Shown: piece by piece, positions 56,044 through 64,000 of the stretch | How the letters are laid out: each line of letters opens with the position of its first letter | Numbering within the stretch: the first letter of the stretch is position 1 | From: Curvularia sp. ZM96 | Lineage: Eukaryota; Ascomycota; Dothideomycetes; Pleosporales; Pleosporaceae | Direction: 5' to 3' | Length of the DNA: 64,000 nt | Assembly: GCA_022457065.1 (NCBI GenBank) | Contig: JAJGBQ010000001.1 | Span: 5,766,001 to 5,830,000 of the forward strand | Made by a program: the position numbers and the translations under genes | The notes under the pieces: generated by a model | Told to the model about the DNA's origin: nothing | Database searches by the model: none | What the model saw: only the letters and a program-made list of their open reading frames with translations

Positions 56044-57106
56044 AGATTAAGCCTCGGTTCCGCAATCATAGCTAGATTAAGTGCCTCTGCCATCGGGCGC
56101 CTCGCCAACTCTGGGCCATATCGTGATTGTCGCTTATGCAACCCAATGCAGTTCCAGCCTTCTGCGCTTTCGTATATTTTCTTCTGCGCATCCCTGCCGC
56201 TTGTGCTGCGTAGTCACGTTGAAACATCACGCCAAAACAACGCATTGACCATGTCATATAGTTTTGCAATATCTCATACACGCCGCGTGATCTTAGCCTG
56301 CCGACATTGCGACTATAGTATCAGATGCATCATGACGACTTCCGTTCCGGCCGGGATTATGTACTCAGCTCGATATAGAGCCATTGTGGGGACATGCCAC
56401 TTGACCGGTTGTTGGGCCCAAAAGTCCCGATCTAGTCTGTGCCAGCATAGTGATATCTCCCCACCAGACCATAATTGACTAGATGAGTACGGAAGTAGGT
56501 GAGCCGTCCACCAACTCGCTCACCTCAGAATGCTCTAGGACGGTACGAGTGGAGGCTGAAGTGGGACAAGGGATCCACGTAATGGCAGCTGTGGCGCCGA
56601 TGGCTACGGAGATTGGTACCGTATACTCCAGATGTTCAATAATGGAAGCAGTAATGTCGCAGCAAACCGATGACCACGCCCCTCCTGATGAAACAGGCGT
56701 GCGCCTCGCCCACTCGCCTGCTTGGGCGTCTTGATAAGTACCCTTCTTAAGTTTCACTTCAAAGTCTGACTTATTTTCGTCACTATCCATCGTATTCCGA
56801 TCTCCCGCTTACTCTTAGTCATAACACAGACTCTATACGCGACAGAAGGTTTTTCGGCAAGTAAACTGTGAGATTCACCAAGAGGACATCGCAAGGACGC
56901 CTCCTTGGCGATCCACTTTTGTTACTTTTGTACTGATATCGACGTGTAGTCAAATAGCTGCTGGAAACATCAGTCTGCGGTCACTGAACATCTTGTGCCT
57001 TCACAAAACTCAGTAGACAGCACTCGCTCTGTCTCTTTTTCTTTCCCTTTATATCTGGAATTCCTCCCTTTTTGAATTCTGGTGTTGTAATTATACATTT
57101 CCTACC
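56044..57106. other. intergenic with one doubtful open frame
   Basis: 1.06 kb spacer; the only candidate gene is listed separately at 56479-56790. Confidence 0.4.
56479..56790 (-). CDS. doubtful small open frame, possible orphan protein
   Basis: 103 codons starting at an ATG. The N-terminus is charged (MDSDENKSDFEVKLKKG), then comes a mildly hydrophobic stretch (YTVPISVAIGATAAITW). I recognise no family. Composition is protein-like, but the opposite strand has an open frame of similar length, so it may be chance. Listed at low confidence only because it begins cleanly and the region is otherwise empty. Confidence 0.25.
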   Translation of the reverse strand: MDSDENKSDFEVKLKKGTYQDAQAGEWARRTPVSSGGAWSSVCCDITASIIEHLEYTVPISVAIGATAAITWIPCPTSASTRTVLEHSEVSELVDGSPTSVLI

Positions 57107-59005
57107 ATGTCGTCCACACCGAACAGCAACCTTTCCGACAGCCGAAGCCTCAGTTCGCTGGACGAGGCAGAAAAGGGCATTTACGATAGCACATTGGAGC
57201 TGACAGCACCTGGCTTTGTATACGTGGATCCGAAAAAGCAGGCAGTTGCTTCCCCAGTGCACCAGGGCATAACACCATGTGCCAGCGTACCAGAATTGAC
57301 ACTGCCCGTCGGGGAGAAACCGAATGATGCCGCCCAAGTCAAGACCACAGTCAAAGAAGCAGTCACCGATAAGCCGCGTAAACCAAAGACTAGTCGATGG
57401 GTTCTGTTCTCGCTCTGGTTCAACACGTACAGGAAGTTCTTCACATTCGTTACTTTGCTCAACCTCACGGGTATCGTCTTGGCAGCATGCGGTCGGTTTC
57501 CCTATGCCGAAAACCATCTCGGTGCCCTGGTGCTAGGAAACTTGCTCTGTGCAATCCTTATGCGGAACGAGTTGTGGATGCGCTTTCTGTACATGGTTGC
57601 CATTTACGGTCTGAGCGTGTGTAAGCCCCTGACTCTCCGTACGCATCCATCGCTGACCTGATCGAACAGTGGACGCCGATACCTGTGAAGCTGGCAGTGG
57701 TATCTATACTGCAGCATGTTGGAGGTATCCATTCTGGATGCGCTCTGTCCGGTGCTGCGTAAGTAAACAAGACTTGTTTAACAAAGAGCTGCACTGACGC
57801 TTGACTTAGGTGGCTCATCTACAAGGTCGTCGACATCATCAAGTACCGCGCTGTGCAACATCCTGCTATCATTGCCAGCGGCATTATCACTAATGTTTTC
57901 ATTATCATTTCTGTCTTGAGCGCTTTCCCCTGGGTTCGGAAGTAAGTCGATGATGTGCGCCACTCGAGGCTCATCCGCTTATATCTTACTCAGCACTTAC
58001 CACAACGTCTTTGAAAAGCACCACCGCTTTGTCGGATGGCTAGGTCTTGCGGTATGTCATTTAAGATGTCATTTCAAAAAGGTACATGCTGATAGCCTCC
58101 AGATGACATGGGTCTTCGTGATCATGAGCAACACCTACGACATCAAGCGTGGCGAGTGGAGAAGCGATTCGCACAGTCTACTCAGTGTCCAAGAGCTTTG
58201 GTTTGCCGTCTTCATGACCATCTTGTCCGTCACCCTGAACCCAAAATAGTATCCGCCGCTAACCCTCCCTAGTGTCCTCATCCCCTGGGTCACCCTCCGC
58301 GAAGTCCCCGTCGAAGTCGAAATTCCCTCGCCCAAAGTAGCCGTCCTCAAGTTTGAGCGCGGCATGCAACAAGGTCTGCTCGGCCGCATCAGCCGCACGT
58401 CCATCATGGAATATCACGCCTTCGGCATCATTAGCGAAGGCCGAAAGTCAGGCTGCCATTACATGATCTGCGGCGTTCAGGGCGACTTTACAAGAGGTCT
58501 TGTTGCCAACCCACCGAAAACCGTGTGGACCCGCCAACTCAAATTCGGTACGTCATTTTATCTACTTGCAACACCCATCATGCTTTGTAAAAAAAAAAAA
58601 AATACTAATGAACGTTCGTCTCCAACAGCTGGTCCCGGCCACGCCTCCGCCATGTTCAACCGCGGCATTCGTATCTGCACGGGCACGGGCATCGGCGCCG
58701 CCCTCTCCACCTGCATTCAGTCGCCAAACTGGTTCCTCATCTGGATCGGATCGGACCAGGAGCGGACGTTCGGACCTACCGTTACCGGCCTCATTCACAA
58801 GTACATCGAACCTGAGCGCATGATTCTCTGGGATAGCAAGAAGCGTGGTGGGCGCCCTGATACGATGGCGCTGCTGAGAGAAACGTGGAAGAGCTTTGGC
58901 GCAGAGGTCATCTTTATCACAAGTAACAAGCAGGGCAATGATGAGATGATGCGCGGGTGTAAGGAGGAGGGTATGCATGCGTTTGGGACGCTGTGGGATT
59001 TTTAA
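57107..59005 (+). CDS. tmpA: TmpA-like integral membrane protein (ferric-reductase/NRPS-like reductase relative)
   Basis: Exons: 57107-57616, 57670-57758, 57810-57941, 57994-58051, 58103-58224, 58273-58547 and 58629-59005 (520 aa). About 130 hydrophilic residues precede several membrane helices with spaced histidines (ILQHVGGIHSGCALSGAAWLIYK, YHNVFEKHHRFVGWLGL), as in haem-binding reductases. The C-terminal cytosolic part (FGIISEGRKSGCHYMICG, GPGHASAMFNRGIRICTGTGIGAALS) is a flavin/NAD-type fold. This layout matches Aspergillus TmpA, a plasma-membrane protein linked to conidiation signalling. The first donor has three overlapping GT choices; only 57617 gives phase zero to WTPIPVK. The sixth intron contains an A13 run. 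Confidence 0.85.
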
Positions 59006-61153
59006 GAGTTGGGGTTGTCAACGAGCAGCATGCAGCAAGCGACGAAGGACGGAGACGATTGCAACAAGCAACACTTTCTTTACTCTCGAGATGAGCATTC
59101 GTGGTGTTTCTTTTTCTTGTCTGAGCATTTTTTTAACTGGCGTTTCTCTTCGACTTCTCTTTCTCTTCATCATTATCATCATCGTCATAGCCCTTCCTCT
59201 CCTTCCCTTTCGGATCTTACGCATAGCCTTGATGGTCATAGAAATAGTCGCTGCATATATACAGTCATAGTTCATAGTTACATACACATTTCCTCTTCCT
59301 TCATTTCGTCAAGTGCGAAACATTTCTTTCCTGCTTCGTGTATGAGTAGTTCTATTATTTTCACTCGCAACGGTCAACCTTGTTGTTCGTAGACAGACGC
59401 GCTGGTTGTCTCAGGACAGCTAAAAACAACAACGGCACTAGACTCGGCTCTCCACACTTTTCGCTAAGAATACATCAAACAAGTCGCCAACATGTGGATC
59501 GATAGGCCACCATCTATCGCAACGCGGGACTTCTCTTTCTCCAAGTCGTCAGTACTTTGTAAATGCCCATCTATTCGCGACTATAACTCTGAAAAGCCAA
59601 CACTGTTCGTCGGGAACGTAGCCGCAACACGCACACGCATCTCCCAAGTCCCTAAGTCCTCTTCCTCACTACCATCGATCACACATACACATAGGCGCAT
59701 ATACATCGTCATCATCACATAGCACAGCCTCTCCCACATCCATCGTTTTGACGCCCAACCCATGCCCACGCACTTCAAAACCACATGGACCTTCCACGGC
59801 CCCACTTGCCTCGTCTCAATCTATCCACGCGCGGGTGGAAAGACGCTATCGGAAGACGTGCAGTGATGTGGTAGATTAAATGTGGGCGCGATGGTTTGGG
59901 TTCTATTGGGAACGTGATGCACGAGTGGCGTTTTGGGGATATGGAGGGACCCGCTTGCTGTGGAGAGGGAAGGGGTAGGGGAAGCTGGGGTGGCAGAGGA
60001 GCATGACACTGCCAAGTATGCAAACGTGTAGGTAAGGGAGGGTGTTAGGTACGTTTGCTTAGCGCGGCTGTACCGTAGAGAGGTTGGGTATCGACATGCC
60101 TGGCTGTCTGTATGCATGTATCTGCAACCGGGTAGTCGGGTACACGGAGTCTGCCTGGCGCGACGTCATGACGGGGAGCAAGCGCAAGCGTTAGTGTGGG
60201 GGGAGGAGAGAGATAGAGAGAAATGGTGATGTAGTTCAGCCCCCAAACCAAGTTTAGAAAGCAAAGTTTGGCCCAACTTGCGGGAAGTCGGGAATTCGGG
60301 CGTGTAGATCCGGGAGTAATTAAGGTACGTACAGGTTTACCGCTTTCTTGGCTTTTTTGTTCATCTTGCGTGACGTTCCTGGTTTATGATGGAGATGAGA
60401 GATGATGGGTCCACTGACGTAGGATCTAGATCGCGGTCTAGATGGGTGTTGTTTCTAGCATATGACCAGTATAGAGTTATGGGAAATGGATAGTTCTTTT
60501 ATCCAAAGTTGAGCAAGAATTGTTTGCTTGTATACAGGAAACATATATCACACCGAGAGAACCGCCTATATTCTTTGATGATTAAAGGGAGCTGTGAAAG
60601 TTATCCAGGGACTGGTGAAGTTTACAAGCTTCTTCCTGACCCTGATGAGTGGAAAAAAAGTCTTTCGTGCAGGAATCGAAAGGTTGTTGCATCAAAAATC
60701 ATAATGATCGCAGAGCTGCATGTGTACTTACACGCAGGCTGATTGCGCGTCACACTCTTTGCTTTTTGATATCGCAACGCAGCATACTCCTGCCGAACTT
60801 TTCGTCTCTCATCCGAAGTGCACAATCCCTGGTACTTGGAAGCGACAATCCTCACGCCATGCGACAGACAGTACGGTACTGGCCACGCGATGACGGGGGT
60901 CCTGATATACCGTAGTGCATGGCAATGCCGTCAAGTATCCTGGAGAATGCGTGCACGGTACTAAGGGTGCGTGGCTCTAACAGGGTTAGGATTCCGGGTT
61001 CCTTGATGCGGCTGAATTGGATGATGCCAAATGCGGTTACACTGGGTGGGTTGACGATAGCTCTTGGTTGCGTTCGAAGTGGGGCACACTCAACACCATG
61101 CCACGAGATTCATATATTGGCAAATCGCTTGTCCTTCCATCTCAAGTCCCAAG
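59006..61153. other. intergenic, 2.1 kb
   Basis: 3' flank of the TmpA-like gene and upstream region of tRNA-Leu. Open frames are short and unsupported; low-complexity TC and TCA runs occur near 59.1-59.2 kb. Confidence 0.45.
61112..61117 (+). promoter_or_regulatory. TATA-like element upstream of tRNA-Leu
   Basis: TATATT lies about 37-42 nt upstream of the tRNA 5' end, similar in position to the element before tRNA-Lys. Confidence 0.45.
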
Positions 61154-61315
61154 GACAAGATGGCCGAGCGGTTAAGGCGCATGACTCGTAAGTTCACTTG
61201 CAACTACAAGTCACCAACAAGCACTAACAAGCTCTACAGAAGCGAAAGCTTTCCCCCTCAGCGAGGAAGTGTTCATGTAGAGAAATCTGCGTGGGTTCGA
61301 GTCCCACTCTTGTCA
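61154..61315 (+). tRNA. tRNA-Leu (anticodon CAA) with a spliceosomal-type intron inside the anticodon plus a conventional tRNA intron
   Basis: Segments: 61154-61187 (ends at C34), spliceosomal-type insert 61188-61239, 61240-61242 (A35 A36 G37), tRNA intron 61243-61271 (29 nt at the canonical 37/38 site), and 61272-61315. The mature RNA is 81 nt. Acceptor GACAAGA/TCTTGTC with discriminator A (leucine type), D-arm GCC...GGC, anticodon arm CATGA-CTCAAGT-TCATG, long variable arm AGA-GAAA-TCT, T-arm GTGGG-TTCGAGT-CCCAC. The 52-nt insert has GTAAGT, a GCACTAAC branch site and CTACAG. If it stayed, bases 34-36 would read CGT on a leucine-type body; only its exact removal creates CAA. Confidence 0.88.
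61188..61239 (+). other. spliceosomal-type intron inside tRNA-Leu anticodon
   Basis: 52 nt, consensus donor GTAAGT, branch CTAAC with its A about 12 nt before the acceptor CTACAG. It lies between anticodon positions 34 and 35 and is separated from the tRNA-type intron by AAG only. Confidence 0.85.
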
Positions 61316-61320
61316 GCATC

Positions 61321-61326
61321 TTTTTT
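61321..61326 (+). terminator. Pol III T-tract terminator of tRNA-Leu
   Basis: Six Ts begin 6 nt after the discriminator base, a standard RNA polymerase III stop. Confidence 0.75.
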
Positions 61327-62246
61327 GCCGTTCTTTTTGCCTTGAGGAAGCTGCATGGGCGTCTCTAGCAGGCAGGTATAGTGGGTAGGCCTGGTCTAAT
61401 TTTTTGTTGGCCAGGGATGTTTTTGCGCAAACTGTTCTCATGTCCTTGCAAGTATCTAGCATTGGGTAAGGAAGAACATCTCTTATTACGCGGATTGAAT
61501 TGCAATCCATGGAGCGGAACAGGCTTAGAAAAAAGTGGTATTCGCATACACACCAACTACAACTAAGAGGGAAACGCAACCGACTAGAAAGAAGTAACAC
61601 GATGTAGACAAGAAGCTGCAGCGTAACATGCAAAAACGACCACGCACATGGAACAGAACAAGGCACCGGGGTTCCTGCATCGTCGATCCCAAGGTGGCGT
61701 CCGACACCTGATGGATGCATCACCAGGTTGATGCAGTAGCCAGAGCAAGAAGTAAATTGCAAGTTGCACAACAACGAGAACAAGAGGTGTAGTAGCTACA
61801 GAGATGGCTGAGCAGCAGGTATACCAAGGAGACGAAGGAGAAGATAAGAAAGTAAAATAGGCTTTGGAAATTTTTCGCACAAGAAGAGGAAAAGAGGTTG
61901 AATATAGCAGTAGTAGCAGCAATTACAAGCGAATTCAAAACGCCAAACCCAGCCGCGAGGCTTTCCAGTTTAAGCAGGCAGAAGAAATGTCGTGTGTCCG
62001 CGAGGACGTTGTGTGTCTGTTTTCTTTTCGTGATGGTGTGGCAAGTGGGAAGGGAAAATATGTGGGGAAGCAGGAGGGAGGGGGGAGGGGTGGGTGTCGG
62101 GAAAGGGTGGGCAGGTGGGTTCGACAACATGTTTCTGATGGTAGTACTTGGGTGTGTGTGCGGGCCCAGCTCGCTGGTTCTCCGTTTTTCGTTTTCTTCC
62201 CACCCTCCTCCGCCTCCCTTCTTCCCATTGTTTTTAGAGGCTCAAT
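61327..62246. other. intergenic
   Basis: 0.9 kb between tRNA-Leu and the 3' end of the coiled-coil gene. The 61313-61783 minus open frame overlaps the tRNA end and is rejected. Nothing else is seen. Confidence 0.45.
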
Positions 62247-62751
62247 TCATATGCGGCGGTCCAGGCGGTCGACGCGCGCCTTGAAGCTTTTTACAATTTC
62301 TCCGATACGCCGTACTTTGTCGAATTCGACCTGGAGTTCGTCGATCTCGCGGAGGATGGCGCGGAAGCGGGCGATTTCGGCGTCGGCCATTTGCATGGCG
62401 TTGCCTGCGCGGTCGTACTGCATTTGGGTTGCTGTTTGTGTCTGTTGGGTGAGCTGGGCGGATGTGGGTTAGCTTCTGCATGTTGCCATAGGGAAAGAGA
62501 AAGAGGGAAACCGAGAGAGAGAGAGAGAGACTCACATACTGCCAGCGCTGCTGGATGGAATACATTAAACGATCAAAATGGGCGCTGAGCGCCTGCAAAC
62601 TAGAAGGATCCAGGAGGAGACGGCCCTGGCTAGAGGCGTGAGAAGCAGCGCGCGAGGAATTGGAGCCCTGCTGCGAGGCGGCAATTTGCTGCTGAAGAAA
62701 TCTGCTCTCGCTCGAGTTGAGGCCCAGTTCAGACACTGGGATGGCAGACAT
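62247..62751 (-). CDS. small coiled-coil protein, BLOC-1 subunit (CNL1-like)
   Basis: Exons: 62751-62536 and 62453-62247 (140 aa), intron 62535-62454 (82 nt, GTGAGT, GCTAAC, CAG). After a Ser/Gln-rich head, LDPSSLQALSAHFDRLMYSIQQRWQYLTQQTQ and the helix MQYDRAGNAMQMADAEIARF form a long amphipathic coiled coil ending in FKARVDRL. I recognise this pattern from fungal BLOC-1 subunit CNL1-type proteins acting in endosomal maturation, but the match is by pattern only and another small coiled-coil trafficking subunit is possible. The start is the ATG at 62751; an upstream in-frame GTG is ignored. The intron holds a GA repeat. Confidence 0.7.
62513..62530. repeat. GA dinucleotide microsatellite
   Basis: Nine GA units inside the intron of the coiled-coil gene, just downstream of its donor site on the minus strand (read as CT there). 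Confidence 0.8.
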
Positions 62752-64000
62752 GTGCACATAATTATCTTAAGAACATGGTCGGCCGAATGGAACCCTTCTG
62801 GCTTTGCTTTCCCCTTGGTTGCCGTGGATGGGTGTAGGATGGTGTGTGTGACGCCCTGGGGGATCAATTCTTGGGACGGTAGCAATTGTTACTAGTGGGC
62901 TATGGAGCTGCTGGGAAACGTTACGGCATCCATGCGTAGAGGAGGGAATGGGGACGGAGGAATATGCACGCTGATGTTGTTTGGGGATCATGGAAGGCGC
63001 GGCTGAGGGCCCGCCAAGTGGCCGCCGGCTCCCTCCAGACACCAACAACCTTACTACCACCCACACATGTCACCCCCGGAAAAGCAAAGGCCTGCGAACG
63101 CCCAGCTATCCCACACCCTCATCTCCTCCTAGCCGGCTGCAGCCCTACGTCCTGCCCACGTCCCGGCCGGGTGTGCAGCGCTCGTTGTGCTCTTGTTGCT
63201 GCACCACGTCTTATCCGCGACGCGGCGCGTATCGCAACGAGCGAGGATAGCTGTCTGCAAGCCCCTCCCTACTCTCTCACTCTTACTCTTCGCTTTTGTC
63301 CACCCGCCGAACCACCATGGCCATTGTGCTTTTTTGTGCACCCACCATCTAGGCGCTGTGCCGTCCAGGCGCGGGCCACTGACTCCGCATGCACACCCTC
63401 TTGATCCCCCGCGACAAGGATGTCTTTGATTGTGCCGTCAGGTTCATGGGTGAATGTCGACCCCACCAGCTCTCCGTGAGGAGGGGGTGTACACAACTCC
63501 CGGCCGAACCATCAACGAACCAGATGCAGAAGGTGACAATGATCCGGAGGGCAACGTGATGAAAAACTGCCGCTGGGCTTGAAAACCAACAACCACGCCT
63601 CAATCAAAGCATGCTATTTGGCTTTCACAAAGAGCACAAGACGTGCCGAGGCAACAAGGCCCCCCCTGGACACACACCAGACCTTCTTCATGGATGTAGA
63701 CAGAATACCAGACTTATCACAGGTCCGTGACAGGGCGCTTGTTCCTGTCACGTCTTTGACATGCTTCGAATGCATCCTTGACACCTGGAATTAATAGTCA
63801 AAGTTTGTTTCATAGCTGAATAACGTTCATATTTTCCCACATTAACGTCCAACCTGGGGTATACTGCTAAAGAAAAAGGAAAGAGCTGGTTCGCTCCTAT
63901 TCGTCCAAGTCGTCATATAGTTACAGGTAAAGTGGAGGAAAAGGAAAAAAAGGGGGTATATACACCAAGCCTACCAACGCTATGCACAACAGGGGAGAAG
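62752..64000. other. terminal 1.25 kb without a supported gene
   Basis: Short overlapping open frames only. A promoter or 5' leader of a gene beyond the window edge may lie here. Confidence 0.4.

Noticed and set aside
61154..61315. tRNA with a single 81-nt intron and anticodon CGT
   Set aside because: A threonine anticodon does not fit the long variable arm and A discriminator; the two-intron model gives a normal leucine tRNA.
61313..61783. 156-codon minus-strand open frame
   Set aside because: Overlaps the tRNA-Leu end and terminator; cysteine-rich random composition; no family.
1..64000. CRISPR arrays, bacterial operons, rRNA genes
   Set aside because: No regular direct repeats with spacers or rRNA signatures; the genome is eukaryotic.

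Overview
This is nuclear DNA of a filamentous ascomycete. The gene families and gene style point to the Dothideomycetes, most likely the Pleosporales: dense genes on both strands, many introns of 45-85 nt with GTAAGT/GTATGT donors, CTAAC branch points and YAG acceptors, a HET-domain gene, a TmpA-like gene, a MARVEL protein and an MSC7-type aldehyde dehydrogenase. The species call is inference. I rebuilt exon structures by hand, joining reading frames at splice signals and checking that coding lengths divide by three.

Layout. 1-5 kb: 3' part of a conserved secreted-type protein, an MSC7-like aldehyde dehydrogenase and a short-chain dehydrogenase. 5.9-11 kb: glutamine-synthetase-like enzyme, RNase P subunit Rpr2/Rpp21, and SUB2. 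10.9-15.4 kb: the largest gap, no convincing gene. 15.4-21.2 kb: a ketopantoate-reductase-like protein with a long disordered tail, and a glucokinase with a possible membrane-anchor extension. 22.2-25.6 kb: an AT-richer accessory stretch with a tRNA-Lys gene, foldback repeats and an orphan GIY-YIG-like gene. 25.8-34.9 kb: MARVEL protein, sterol-glucosyltransferase-like protein, RFC5, a small disordered protein, MRS2 and a DUF1115-like protein. 35-46 kb: HET protein, MFS transporter, ribosomal protein eL43, PEBP-like GPI protein, methyltransferase and AYR1. 47-59 kb: a GT15 mannosyltransferase with a frameshift, a Zn2Cys6 regulator, LAS17/WASP, PrpD and TmpA-like protein. 59-64 kb: a tRNA-Leu gene and a BLOC-1-like coiled-coil subunit.

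Most genes are unrelated housekeeping or membrane functions, as is usual for a fungal chromosome arm. Links are loose: RFC5 (replication), SUB2/Rpr2/eL43 (RNA and translation), MSC7/AYR1/UGT (lipid and aldehyde metabolism), LAS17 (actin), PrpD (propionate detoxification).

The standout observation is that both tRNA genes in the window appear to carry a typical spliceosomal (mRNA-type) intron. In tRNA-Lys(UUU) a 56-nt GTAAGA...CTAAC...CAG intron splits the D-loop, and with it the Pol III A box. In tRNA-Leu(CAA) a 52-nt GTAAGT...CTAAC...CAG intron sits inside the anticodon, three bases before a conventional 29-nt tRNA intron. Removing exactly these segments gives complete 74-nt and 81-nt cloverleaf tRNAs. 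mRNA-type introns are established in U6 snRNA genes of some fungi; I do not know of an established description in tRNA genes.
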